The notes below the pieces were generated by a model. The model had not been told where the DNA came from and made no database searches. It saw only the letters and a list, made by a program, of their open reading frames with translations. A program made the position numbers and the translations under genes. Below are positions 10,056 through 19,108 of a DNA stretch of 64,000 nucleotides, piece after piece. The stretch's first letter is position 1. The number at the start of each line of letters is the position of its first letter. Source of the DNA: Paraburkholderia caffeinilytica (GTDB lineage Bacteria > Pseudomonadota > Gammaproteobacteria > Burkholderiales > Burkholderiaceae); the NCBI RefSeq assembly GCF_003368325.1, contig NZ_CP031467.1, positions 496,001-560,000 of the forward strand. Direction: 5' to 3'.

Positions 10056-11999
10056 GTGATCCGCTTTAACCAGTTCAGCCTCGCGCGCGGCACCAAGCCG
10101 CTCTTCGAAAACACTACGTTCACCCTCAATCCCGGCGAGAAAGCGGGCCTGGTGGGGGCGAACGGCGCGGGCAAATCGACGCTGTTTGCCGTGCTGCTCG
10201 GCGAACTGCATGCGGACGGCGGCGATTTTTCGATCCCGCCGACCTGGCAGATCGCCCACGTCGCGCAGGAAACGCCCGCCGCGGACAAGACCGCGCTCGC
10301 CTACACGCTCGACGGCGACGCCGCCTTGCGCAGCATCGAAGCACGCATCGCCGAAGCCTCGGCCGCGCATGACGGCGCCGCCGAAGGCGAAGCGCACGCC
10401 GCGTTCGCCGACGCCGACGGCTACACCGCGCCCGCCCGCGCCGAGGCGCTGCTGCTCGGCCTCGGCTTCACGCTCGATCAGACGCGCGAGCCGGTCAGCA
10501 GCTTCTCGGGCGGCTGGCGCATGCGGCTGAATCTGGCGCAGGCGCTGATGTGCCGCTCCGATCTGCTGCTGCTCGACGAACCGACCAACCACCTGGATCT
10601 CGACGCGATCGTCTGGCTGGAAGACTGGCTGCACCGGTATCCGGGCACGCTGATCGTGATCTCGCACGACCGCGAATTTCTCGATTCGGTCTGCAACGTC
10701 ACGCTGCATCTGGAGTATCAGCAGATCAAGCGTTACGGCGGCAACTACTCGCAGTTCGAAATCCTGCGCGCGCAACAGATCGCCTTGCAGCAAAGCGCGT
10801 ACGAGAAGCAACGGCGCACGGTCGAGCATCTGCAGAGCTACATCAACCGTTTCAAGGCGCAGGCCACCAAGGCGCGTCAGGCGCAAAGCCGTGTGAAGGC
10901 GCTCGAAAAGATGGAGTTGATCGCACCGGCGCATGCGTCTTCGCCGTTCACGTTCGAATTCCGTACGCCCGATTCCGCACCGAATCCGATGATGGTGATG
11001 GAAGACGTGCGCTGCGGCTATCGCGGTGAGGACGGCGAAATTCCGATCGTCGACCACGTGATGCTGTCGATCCAGAACGGTCAGCGCATCGGCCTGCTCG
11101 GCGCGAACGGCCAGGGCAAATCGACGCTGATCAAGACGCTCGCCGGCACGCTCGAAGCCCTCGGCGGCCATGTGCGCGAAGGCAAGGGTCTGCGCATCGG
11201 CTACTTCGCGCAGCATCAGCTCGAAACATTGCGTGCGGACGACACGCCGCTGCAGCATCTGGCGCGTCTCGCACCGGATACGCGCGAACAGGAATTGCGC
11301 GACTTCCTCGGCAGCTTCAACTTTTCCGGCGAAATGGCGACCGCGAAAATCGCGCCCTTCTCGGGCGGCGAAAAAGCCCGTTTGGCGCTCGCGCTGATCA
11401 TCTGGCAAAAGCCGAACCTGCTGCTGCTCGACGAACCGACCAACCACCTGGATCTCGAAACACGTCACGCGCTGACCATGGCGCTCGCGCAATTCGAGGG
11501 CACACTGATTCTGGTGTCGCACGACCGGCATCTGCTGCGCGCCACGACCGACGTGTTCATGCTGGTCGCGAAGCATCGTCTACAGGAGTTCGACGGCGAT
11601 CTCGACGACTACCGCGACTGGCTGCTCCAACATGCCGCGGAACAACGCGCGGCGCTGAAAGCGGGCGCGGCGTCGAACGGCGCGGATAGCGCGAATGGCG
11701 CAGACAACGGCGTCAATCGCAAGGAACAACGCCGTCTCGAAGCGGAAACGCGTCAGAAGCTCGCACACCTGAAAAAGCCGCTGCAAGGCCGCATCACCAA
11801 GATCGAAAAGGAGATGGACGCGCTCAACGCTGAAAAGGCGACGCTCGATGCATTCGTCGTCGATCCGGCCAGTTACGAGCCCGAGCAGAAGAGCAAACTG
11901 ACGGAGGCAATCCGCCGTCAGGCAGATGTGAACGCGCGCCTCGAAACACTCGAAGCCGAATGGCTCGAGACTCACGAGGAACTCGAACAAATTGGCTAG
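10056..11999 (+). CDS. ABC-F family ATPase (YheS-like)
   Basis: 647-residue soluble protein with two ATP-binding cassettes and no membrane segments. Walker A motifs are GANGAGKST (residues 34-42) and GANGQGKST (near residue 350). Signatures are SSFSGGWRMRLNLAQAL and APFSGGEKARLALALI, each followed by LLLLDEPTNHLDL. Between the cassettes is a basic linker, and the C-terminal about 100 residues are a charged coiled coil (RKEQRRLEAETRQK onward). ABC-F proteins act on the ribosome in translation. The GTG start is weakly supported by an upstream ribosome site; TAAAAT at 10024-10029 could be its -10 element. Confidence 0.9.
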   Translation: MIRFNQFSLARGTKPLFENTTFTLNPGEKAGLVGANGAGKSTLFAVLLGELHADGGDFSIPPTWQIAHVAQETPAADKTALAYTLDGDAALRSIEARIAEASAAHDGAAEGEAHAAFADADGYTAPARAEALLLGLGFTLDQTREPVSSFSGGWRMRLNLAQALMCRSDLLLLDEPTNHLDLDAIVWLEDWLHRYPGTLIVISHDREFLDSVCNVTLHLEYQQIKRYGGNYSQFEILRAQQIALQQSAYEKQRRTVEHLQSYINRFKAQATKARQAQSRVKALEKMELIAPAHASSPFTFEFRTPDSAPNPMMVMEDVRCGYRGEDGEIPIVDHVMLSIQNGQRIGLLGANGQGKSTLIKTLAGTLEALGGHVREGKGLRIGYFAQHQLETLRADDTPLQHLARLAPDTREQELRDFLGSFNFSGEMATAKIAPFSGGEKARLALALIIWQKPNLLLLDEPTNHLDLETRHALTMALAQFEGTLILVSHDRHLLRATTDVFMLVAKHRLQEFDGDLDDYRDWLLQHAAEQRAALKAGAASNGADSANGADNGVNRKEQRRLEAETRQKLAHLKKPLQGRITKIEKEMDALNAEKATLDAFVVDPASYEPEQKSKLTEAIRRQADVNARLETLEAEWLETHEELEQIG

Positions 12000-12045
12000 C
12001 GGCAGGCTGTGCCTGCACCGCGCCGGCATCGATCGGAGGTAGCCC

Positions 12046-13236
12046 TTGTCACCCGTGAGCTCGTCTGCGTCTTCGTCTGAGTCTGCATCTGCTGCTTCAG
12101 CCACGTCATCGGTTGCGTCACCGCCCACGGCAGCCCCCGCCCCACTGAAAGGCCTGCGCGTGCTGGACCTGACGCGCCTGCTGCCGGGTCCGGTGGCCGC
12201 CTTGCGGCTTGCAGAACTCGGCGCCGAGGTGCTGAAGATCGAGGCGCCCGGTGCGGGCGACCCCACCCGCACGATGATGCAGTCGTCCGGCGACCGCGTG
12301 GCAGGCCGAGCCGGCGCGTTTTACCGGCTCGTGAATCGCGGCAAGCGCGAGACGCGCCTCGACCTCAAATCGGCAGCGGGACGCAACGTATTGCGCGCAC
12401 TGGCTGCCGAAGCGGATGTGCTGATCGAAAGTTTCCGCCCCGGCGTGATGGAGCGCCTCGGCATCGGCTACGAAACCTTGCGCGCGCTCAATCCACGGCT
12501 GGTCTACTGCGCGATCAGCGGTTACGGCGCGAGCGGTCCATTTGTCGACCATGCCGGTCACGATCTGAACTACATCGGCTACGCGGGTGTGCTCGATCAG
12601 CTGGCGGACCGTGACGGCACGCCGATTCTGCCGAATTTCCAGATTGCCGACCTGCTCGGCGGCGCATTGAGTGCGGTGACGCAGATTCTCGCCGCGCTAT
12701 GGCATGTGTCGCGCGGCGGCGAAGGCCGCTTCGTCGACGTATCGATGACGCACGTCACGCATGCGCACAACATCGTCGCGCAAGTGGCGCTCGCCAACGA
12801 GGGCGCCGCGCCGGCGGCAGGCGCCGGTCTGCTGAACGGCGGCGTGCCCTGCTACAACCTGTACCGGACCCTCGACAACCGCTGGCTTGCGGTCGGCGCG
12901 CTCGAGCTGAAGTTCTGGGAAACGCTGTGCATGGCGCTGGACCGGCCCGAATGGGCGACGCGCCACTGGAGTCTCGGCCAGGCGATCGGCGGCCCCGACG
13001 CCACCGCCTTGATTCAGGAATTGGCCGACCTGATCGGCAAGCGCCCGCTGGAGGAATGGGTACTGCTGCTGGAATCGCTGGACTGCTGCGTCTCGCCGGT
13101 GCTGACCCCGGCGGAAGCCGCGCAGCACCCGCTGTTCAACCGCGAGGCGTACGCGGCGATGTATGAAGAGCAGAACGGAAACAGTGGCGGGGACGAGGCC
13201 GCCATATCGTCCAGGTCGCCGACGAAGCACGACTAA
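12046..13236 (+). CDS. CaiB/BaiF family CoA-transferase
   Basis: 396-residue family III CoA-transferase; such enzymes move CoA between carboxylic acids or act in alpha-methylacyl-CoA racemisation. Conserved blocks are LKGLRVLDLTRLLPGPVAA, ELGAEVLKIE, RGKRETRLDL and YGASGPFVDHAGHDLNYIGY, the last holding the catalytic-type Asp. The start is a TTG at 12046 with GGAGGT five bases upstream; a GTG at 12055 is the alternative. The first 34 residues are Ser/Ala-rich low complexity encoded by near-hexamer repeats and are not part of the fold. The gene stands alone, so its substrate is unknown. Confidence 0.85.
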   Translation: MSPVSSSASSSESASAASATSSVASPPTAAPAPLKGLRVLDLTRLLPGPVAALRLAELGAEVLKIEAPGAGDPTRTMMQSSGDRVAGRAGAFYRLVNRGKRETRLDLKSAAGRNVLRALAAEADVLIESFRPGVMERLGIGYETLRALNPRLVYCAISGYGASGPFVDHAGHDLNYIGYAGVLDQLADRDGTPILPNFQIADLLGGALSAVTQILAALWHVSRGGEGRFVDVSMTHVTHAHNIVAQVALANEGAAPAAGAGLLNGGVPCYNLYRTLDNRWLAVGALELKFWETLCMALDRPEWATRHWSLGQAIGGPDATALIQELADLIGKRPLEEWVLLLESLDCCVSPVLTPAEAAQHPLFNREAYAAMYEEQNGNSGGDEAAISSRSPTKHD

Positions 13237-13407
13237 GGTTTGGCAAAGGGCCGAGCCGAGGCGCGACGAATTGATCGCGCGCTCCGGTGCTTAAAAGGTC
13301 GCGCAGTCCGGCGGTCGAACGCTTGAGCCGACTGGCAGCCGGGCAGTCAAGCACCGTCTCCGTGCAGGCATTCAGCAGACGCCCCGGCCACCCGGATCCT
13401 CAGCGCC

Positions 13408-13686
13408 TCAGCGCCGCGCCGCTGTCTGCCGCGGCAAAACCTGCCGCGGCGTTTTTTCGTCGTCGTACAGGACATGCTTGCGGCCTTCCACGTGACGGTT
13501 GATCGTCGCGCGCACTTCGGCGGCAGTGACATCTTCAGCCACTACCCGGCGCGAAATCTGCCCAGTCGTGTCGATCCACTCGACAATCCGGCAAGCGCCG
13601 CCCCAAGGCTGGCGAATAGGCTCGGAGACGCGGCAGCCGCGCACCTGCATTGGCCGCTCGGCCGCGGTTTCGTATGACTGTTTCAA
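13408..13686 (-). CDS. Conserved hypothetical protein (92 residues)
   Basis: Small soluble protein containing the block EPIRQPWGGACRIVEWIDTTG and a basic C-terminus. The frame starts at a TTG at 13686 with AAAGGA seven bases upstream; an ATG at 13650 (MQVRGCRVSEP) is the alternative. No domain is recognised. Its last 15 codons pass through the rightward terminator hairpin at 13428-13457, so the C-terminal PRQVLPRQTAARR is encoded by the hairpin DNA. Single gene, convergent with the CoA-transferase. Confidence 0.6.
   Translation of the reverse strand: MKQSYETAAERPMQVRGCRVSEPIRQPWGGACRIVEWIDTTGQISRRVVAEDVTAAEVRATINRHVEGRKHVLYDDEKTPRQVLPRQTAARR
13428..13457 (+). terminator. Rho-independent terminator after the CoA-transferase gene
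   Basis: GCCGCGGC-AAAACCT-GCCGCGGC, an 8-bp GC stem, is followed by G and six T residues (13452-13457). It lies 190 bp past the CoA-transferase stop and overlaps the 3' end of the leftward gene 13408-13686. Confidence 0.7.
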
Positions 13687-13829
13687 GGCGCGATCCTTTT
13701 TCGGGCATCAGAAGGGATGCAATACCCTGCCAGCTTAAGAAAAAGGAATGTCGGGTAGGTTACAGCCAATATGGAGATATTTACTGGCCATTACGAACCG
13801 ACAGGCGCCCACGGGCGCCGGAACCCCAT

Positions 13830-15206
13830 CTATTCAAGCGTGCGGACCCGATCGATAGCCTGTTCGATCCGTTCCACCGCAACAACTTGTAAGCCTTCAA
13901 TCGGTTGTTTCGGGGCATTGGCCTTCGGAATGACCGCGACCGAAAAGCCCAGCTTGGCCGCTTCCTTGAGACGATCCTGACCGCGCGGCGACGGCCGGAT
14001 TTCGCCGGCAAGGCCCACTTCGCCGAATACGACGAGCCCCTTGGGCAGCGGCTTGTTGCGCATCGAAGAATGGATCGCGAGCAGCACGGAGAGATCGGCA
14101 GCGGGCTCAGTGATCTTCACGCCGCCCACCGCGTTCAGGAACACGTCCTGGTCGAAACAGGCAATGCCGGCGTGCCGGTGCAGCACCGCCAGCAGCATCG
14201 CCAGCCGGTTCTGCTCCAGCCCCACCGCAAGGCGCCGCGGATTGGGCGCGTTGGCTGCATCCACCAACGCCTGCACTTCGACCAGCAGCGGCCGCGTGCC
14301 TTCCTGCGTCACCAGCACGCACGACCCCGGCACGGATTGCTCGTGCTGCGACAGAAACAGCGCCGACGGATTGGCGACGCCGCGCAAACCACGTTCGGTC
14401 ATCGCGAACACGCCGAGTTCGTTGACCGCGCCGAAGCGGTTCTTGATCGCGCGCACCAGGCGGTACGACGAATGCGTGTCGCCCTCGAAGTACAGCACGG
14501 TGTCGACGATGTGCTCGAGCACGCGCGGTCCGGCGAGCGCGCCTTCCTTGGTCACGTGGCCGACCATGATGATCGTGGTGCCCGACTGTTTGGCGATGCG
14601 CGTCAATTGCGCCGCGCACTCGCGGACCTGCGCGACCGAACCCGGCGCCGAGGTCAGCGCGTCGGAATAAACGGTTTGAATCGAGTCGATCACCGCGACG
14701 TCCGGCCGCTGATCGGCAATGGTCGCCTGAATTTTCTCGAGCTGGATTTCCGCCAGCAGTTGCAGCTCGCTGGCCTTCGAGCCGGGTTCCAGCAACGAAA
14801 GTCGTTGTGCGCGCAACGCAATCTGCGCGGCCGATTCTTCGCCGCTGATATAAAGCGCGCGTTTGTCCGCGGCAATTTCCGCGAGCGACTGCAGCAGCAG
14901 CGTCGATTTGCCGATGCCCGGATCGCCGCCGATCAGCACCACGCCGCCCGGCACGAGACCGCCGCCGAGCACGCGGTCGAATTCGCTGACGCCGGTCGAA
15001 AAACGCGGCACGTCGGACGCTTCGATGTCGGCGAGACGCCGCACCGGCGCACTTTTCGCGAGCGACTGGAAGCGATGCGTGGAGGGTGTCTCCGCGACGG
15101 ACTCCACCAGCGTGTTCCACGCATTGCATGACGGGCACTGTCCGGCCCACTTCGGCGATTGGCCGCCACATTCATTGCAGATGTACAACGTCTTCTGTTT
15201 AGCCAC
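13830..15206 (-). CDS. radA: DNA repair protein RadA (Sms)
   Basis: 458-residue DnaB-like branch-migration helicase for recombination intermediates. An N-terminal C4 zinc finger (C10, C13, C24, C27: CNECGGQSPKWAGQC) is followed by a RecA-like ATPase with Walker A GGDPGIGKST at 93-102, the RadA-specific KNRFGAVNELGVF motif, and a C-terminal Lon-protease-like domain (KPLPKGLVVFGEVGLAGEIRP). The start is a GTG at 15206. It runs leftward 230 bp downstream of alr, and this pairing is common in beta-proteobacteria. Confidence 0.97.
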   Translation of the reverse strand: MAKQKTLYICNECGGQSPKWAGQCPSCNAWNTLVESVAETPSTHRFQSLAKSAPVRRLADIEASDVPRFSTGVSEFDRVLGGGLVPGGVVLIGGDPGIGKSTLLLQSLAEIAADKRALYISGEESAAQIALRAQRLSLLEPGSKASELQLLAEIQLEKIQATIADQRPDVAVIDSIQTVYSDALTSAPGSVAQVRECAAQLTRIAKQSGTTIIMVGHVTKEGALAGPRVLEHIVDTVLYFEGDTHSSYRLVRAIKNRFGAVNELGVFAMTERGLRGVANPSALFLSQHEQSVPGSCVLVTQEGTRPLLVEVQALVDAANAPNPRRLAVGLEQNRLAMLLAVLHRHAGIACFDQDVFLNAVGGVKITEPAADLSVLLAIHSSMRNKPLPKGLVVFGEVGLAGEIRPSPRGQDRLKEAAKLGFSVAVIPKANAPKQPIEGLQVVAVERIEQAIDRVRTLE

Positions 15207-15436
15207 GCGCGCTTGCCTGTATTGCTGTTCTTTGGATTGATGCGCCGATCGAGGCGCTCGATACTACTCTCGGCGCGGCACTTGCCGGGTCGGCCGCCCA
15301 GGTCGCCATGAAGGCCCCATGAAGGCGACTATCTGGCCGCCAAGCGCGAAGCCGATACGGGCCGCCAGTGCCGAAGCGCGAACTCAGATCGCCGCTACGC
15401 CCCCGCAGCCCGCACCCGGTCTGCCACCGCCGCGCC

Positions 15437-16507
15437 TTACTCCGCGCGCACCGGCACCCGCGGCGCCACCGCGCACATCAGCTCGTAGCCGATCGTGCCG
15501 CACGCCTGCGCAACGTCGTCGATCGGCAGGGCCGCGCCCCACAGCTCGACGCGCGAGCCGACATTGGCGGTCGGGATCGGCGTCAGGTCGACCGTCAGCA
15601 TGTCCATCGACACCCGTCCGACGATCCGCGTACGCACGCCGTCGACGATCACCGGCGTGCCTTCCGGCGCGACTCGCGGATAACCGTCAGCGTAACCGCA
15701 GGCCACCACGCCGATGCGCATCGCCCCGCGCGCCTTGAACGCCGAGCCATAGCCGACCGTATTGCCTTCGGCGAGCGTCTGCACGGCGATCAGTTCGGAG
15801 GCGAGCGTCATGGCCGGTTGCAGGCCGGTGCCCGCGATCGCGGCCGTCACGCCCGAGGGTGACGCGCCGTACATGATGATGCCCGGACGGATCCAGTCGA
15901 AGTGGGCTTCCGGATGCCACAACGTGGCCGCCGAATTCGAGAGGCTGCGCGCGCCGGCAATGCCTTGCGCGCCGCGCTCAAACGCTTCCATCTGATGCGC
16001 GACGCCGCGTTCGCCGTCGGCATCGGAGAAATGCGTCATCAACGTGATCTGGCCGACGCCCTGGCAGGCCCGCGCGCGCTCCCACGCCGAGCGGAATTTT
16101 TCCACCGTGTAACCGAGGCGGTTCATGCCGGTGTTCATCTTCAACTGGATATTGACGGGCTTGGACAGGCGCGCCATCTCGAGCATGCGCAACTGTTCGT
16201 CCGAGTGCAGCGCCGTGGTCAGGCTGTAGCGGTCGATCACGTCGATATCGGTCGGTCGGAAGAAGCCCTCGAGCAACAGAATCGGGCCGGCCCAGCCCAA
16301 TTCACGCAACTTCACTGCCTCTTCGAGGTCCAGAAGACCAAAGCCGTCGGTTGCGCGCAAGCCCGGAAAAGCACGCGCGAGGCCGTGCCCATAGGCATTG
16401 GCCTTGACGACGGCCCAGACCTTGGATTTCGGCGCATAACGCCGGGCGACGGCGAGATTATTGGCGAGTGCGGCGGTATGAATCGTGGCTGAGAGGGGGC
16501 GCGGCAT
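15437..16507 (-). CDS. alr: Alanine racemase
   Basis: 356-residue fold-type III PLP enzyme that makes D-alanine for peptidoglycan. PLP-binding K35 lies in [13 protein letters not shown]; the catalytic tyrosine on the opposite face is Y253 in [16 protein letters not shown] and YADGYPR are family signatures. ATG start at 16507. The length is typical of proteobacterial Alr/DadX. There is no dadA beside it, which favours the biosynthetic role. Confidence 0.95.
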   Translation of the reverse strand: MPRPLSATIHTAALANNLAVARRYAPKSKVWAVVKANAYGHGLARAFPGLRATDGFGLLDLEEAVKLRELGWAGPILLLEGFFRPTDIDVIDRYSLTTALHSDEQLRMLEMARLSKPVNIQLKMNTGMNRLGYTVEKFRSAWERARACQGVGQITLMTHFSDADGERGVAHQMEAFERGAQGIAGARSLSNSAATLWHPEAHFDWIRPGIIMYGASPSGVTAAIAGTGLQPAMTLASELIAVQTLAEGNTVGYGSAFKARGAMRIGVVACGYADGYPRVAPEGTPVIVDGVRTRIVGRVSMDMLTVDLTPIPTANVGSRVELWGAALPIDDVAQACGTIGYELMCAVAPRVPVRAE

Positions 16508-16725
16508 GGGTAATTTTCGTAAAGACGCTTGCGAATCAGCAGCTTACAGGGCGTTTTCAGTGCTCGGCAGCCCGCTGGGCGGTGCGATCAAGGATTTTGC
16601 TAGTCCGAATTCAGCTATTTTCGTGATATAAAGCCGTGCGCACAACCCATTTCGAACGGCATAAGCCCGGACGCTTTGCACACGGCCGGGGCGGACAGAC
16701 CGCAGCGAGGACAGCATCGCATCAG

Positions 16726-18033
16726 ATGAAAAAAGGTTTTTACACCATCATGGCCGCGCAGTTTTTTTCGTCGCTGGCCGACAATGCGCTTCTGATCGCT
16801 GCTATCGCACTGCTGAAAGATCTCCACGCCCCCAACTGGATGACGCCGCTGCTCAAGCTGTTCTTTGTGCTGTCGTACGTCGTTCTGGCCGCCTTCGTGG
16901 GTGCCTTCGCCGACTCCCGGCCGAAGGGACACGTGATGTTCGTCACCAATACCATCAAGGTAGTCGGCTGCATCACGATGCTGGTCGGCGCGCACCCCCT
17001 GTTCGCCTATGGCATCGTGGGTTTCGGCGCGGCGGCCTACTCGCCCGCCAAATACGGCATTCTCACCGAACTGCTGCCGCCTGACCGGCTGGTCGCGGCA
17101 AACGGCTGGATCGAAGGCACCACGGTCGGCTCGATCATTCTCGGCACCGTGCTCGGCGGCGCGCTCATCAGCCCGCACATTGCCGCACCGATCCTCAGGC
17201 AGCACATCCCCGCCGTCAACACGCCCGCTGAAGCAGCGATGCTGGTGATCATGGCCATCTACGTGATCGCGGCGCTCTTCAATCTGCGCATTCCCGACAC
17301 CGGCGCGCGCTATCCGAAACAGGAGCGCGGCCCGATCAGGCTGGTCACCGATTTCGCCGACTGCTTTCTCGCGCTGTGGCGTGACAAGCTCGGTCAGATC
17401 TCGCTCGCCGTCACCACGCTGTTCTGGGGCGCCGGCGCGACGCTGCAATTCATCGTGCTGAAGTGGGCCGAGGTGTCGCTGAACATGTCGCTTTCGGAAG
17501 CCGCCATTCTGCAAGCGGTGGTCGCAGTCGGCGTGGCGGTCGGCGCGATCTACGCAGCCTCGCGCGTGCCGTTGAAGAAGTCGCTGACGGTACTGCCGGT
17601 CGGCATCATGATGGGCATCGCCGTGATGCTGATGGCCTTCTACACGCGCGACCTGTTCCCCACGCATTGGGGCCTCTACTTCGGCCGTGTGCATGTGCCG
17701 GGCTACCTGATCGTCGCGTATATCTTCCTGATGGTCGTCGGCGGCCTGTCGGGCTTTTTCGTCGTGCCGATGAATGCGCTGCTCCAGCATCGCGGCCACG
17801 TGTTGCTGTCGGCGGGTCACTCGATTGCCGTGCAGAACTTCAACGAAAATCTCTCGGTGCTCGTGATGCTGTGCCTGTACGCCGTGCTGGTGTGGCTCGA
17901 CGTGCCTGTCACGGCGGTGATCGTGCTATTCGGCACCTTCGTCTGCCTGATGATGTGGCTCGTGATGCGGCGCCACCAGGCGAATCAGCGCGCGTTCGAC
18001 TCGGTCGCGCTGATCGGCGAAGTCAAGCACTGA
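16726..18033 (+). CDS. lplT: Lysophospholipid transporter LplT
   Basis: 435-residue MFS-type flippase with about 12 membrane segments that returns lysophospholipids across the inner membrane for re-acylation. The N-terminus MKKGFYTIMAAQFFSSLADNALL and the block YSPAKYGILTELLPPDRLVAANGW are characteristic. The ATG at 16726 is used because it aligns with the family N-terminus; the frame is open to a GTG at 16636. No Aas acyltransferase gene is adjacent, unlike enterobacteria. thiD follows 55 bp later. Confidence 0.88.
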   Translation: MKKGFYTIMAAQFFSSLADNALLIAAIALLKDLHAPNWMTPLLKLFFVLSYVVLAAFVGAFADSRPKGHVMFVTNTIKVVGCITMLVGAHPLFAYGIVGFGAAAYSPAKYGILTELLPPDRLVAANGWIEGTTVGSIILGTVLGGALISPHIAAPILRQHIPAVNTPAEAAMLVIMAIYVIAALFNLRIPDTGARYPKQERGPIRLVTDFADCFLALWRDKLGQISLAVTTLFWGAGATLQFIVLKWAEVSLNMSLSEAAILQAVVAVGVAVGAIYAASRVPLKKSLTVLPVGIMMGIAVMLMAFYTRDLFPTHWGLYFGRVHVPGYLIVAYIFLMVVGGLSGFFVVPMNALLQHRGHVLLSAGHSIAVQNFNENLSVLVMLCLYAVLVWLDVPVTAVIVLFGTFVCLMMWLVMRRHQANQRAFDSVALIGEVKH

Positions 18034-18088
18034 CCCGCGGCGGGCACCGAGCTGACTGCCCGCGCCTTTCCCCTTTCCCCGCTTTGCC

Positions 18089-18895
18089 ATGACTCAACCC
18101 ATTCCCAATGTGCTGACGATCGCCGGTTCCGATTCCGGCGGCGGCGCCGGCATTCAAGCCGATCTGAAGGCTTTCTCGGCGCTCGGTGCGTATGGCGCGA
18201 GCGTGATCACCGCGCTCACCGCGCAGAACACACGCGGCGTCACGGCGATTCATGCGCCGGAACCCGCCTTCGTTACCGCGCAACTCGATGCGGTGTTCGA
18301 CGACATCCGTATCGATGCCGTGAAGATCGGCATGCTGGCGAATGCGGGAATCGCGCGTGCGGTCGCCGACGCGCTGCGGCGGCACAAGCCGAAGCACATC
18401 GTGCTCGATACCGTGATGATTTCGAAGAGCAATCACGCACTGCTGCTGCCGGATGCGGTTGCAGCCGTGCGTGACGAATTGCTCCCGCTGGCCGATCTGC
18501 TGACGCCGAATCTGCCGGAAGCCGCGGCCTTGCTAGGCGTTCAAGCCGCCACGGATGAAGCCGGCATGGTCGAACAAGGTGAAGCACTGCGTGCGCTTGG
18601 CGCGCGGGCGGTGCTGATGAAGGGCGGCCACCTGAGCGCGGCGGACAGTCCCGACTGGCTCGTGCAGGACAGCGGCACGCTGCGCTTGGGCGGCCCGCGC
18701 GTGCCGGTGAAGAATACGCATGGGACGGGCTGCACGCTGTCGTCGGCGATTACGGCACTGATTCCGCAGCGCGCCGATCTGGCGAGCGCCGTCGCCGATG
18801 CCAAGCTGTACCTGACCGGCGCGCTGCAGGCGAGCGACCGGCTGGACGTCGGCAGCGGTGTGGGGCCAGTGCATCATTTTTACCGGTGGTGGTGA
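18089..18895 (+). CDS. thiD: Hydroxymethylpyrimidine/phosphomethylpyrimidine kinase
   Basis: 268-residue ribokinase-fold enzyme phosphorylating HMP and HMP-P for thiamine synthesis. Motifs: TIAGSDSGGGAGIQADLKAF at residues 9-28 (substrate loop), DTVMISKS, and the anion-hole/catalytic Asp region KNTHGTGCTLSSAI. It is 55 bp downstream of lplT and probably shares its transcript. No TPP-riboswitch-like element was recognised upstream. Confidence 0.95.
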   Translation: MTQPIPNVLTIAGSDSGGGAGIQADLKAFSALGAYGASVITALTAQNTRGVTAIHAPEPAFVTAQLDAVFDDIRIDAVKIGMLANAGIARAVADALRRHKPKHIVLDTVMISKSNHALLLPDAVAAVRDELLPLADLLTPNLPEAAALLGVQAATDEAGMVEQGEALRALGARAVLMKGGHLSAADSPDWLVQDSGTLRLGGPRVPVKNTHGTGCTLSSAITALIPQRADLASAVADAKLYLTGALQASDRLDVGSGVGPVHHFYRWW

Positions 18896-19108
18896 CCGGG
18901 GAGCACAGCGTTGTGCCTGCGGACTGCAGGCAGCGTAGTTGGCCATTCCGATTCACGCACTACTTTCTTGCAACGGCGCAACAGCGGATACACCCGGTAA
19001 TAATCAGTCAGATGTTGGGCGACTTGCCGTGCGTGTTTCACGTCGCCCGCGGGCCAGCCGCGTTCCCACGACACAGCCCCGGCCGATGCTGCAGGTCTGC
19101 TGCCTGCG
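18896..19108. other. Gap between the convergent thiD and DUF1853 genes
   Basis: 213 bp. A leftward frame of 64 codons beginning at a GTG (19074) crosses the region and enters the thiD 3' end, but its third-position G+C is well below the neighbours and it lacks a clear ribosome site, so it is not called as a gene. No terminator hairpin with a T-run was seen. Confidence 0.4.

Noticed and set aside
18034..18088. Possible TPP riboswitch before thiD
   Set aside because: The lplT-thiD gap is only 55 bp and lacks the conserved thi-box sequence.
18880..19074. Leftward 64-codon frame between thiD and the DUF1853 gene
   Set aside because: GTG start without a clear ribosome site, overlap with the thiD 3' end, and third-position G+C well below real genes nearby. 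No family recognised.
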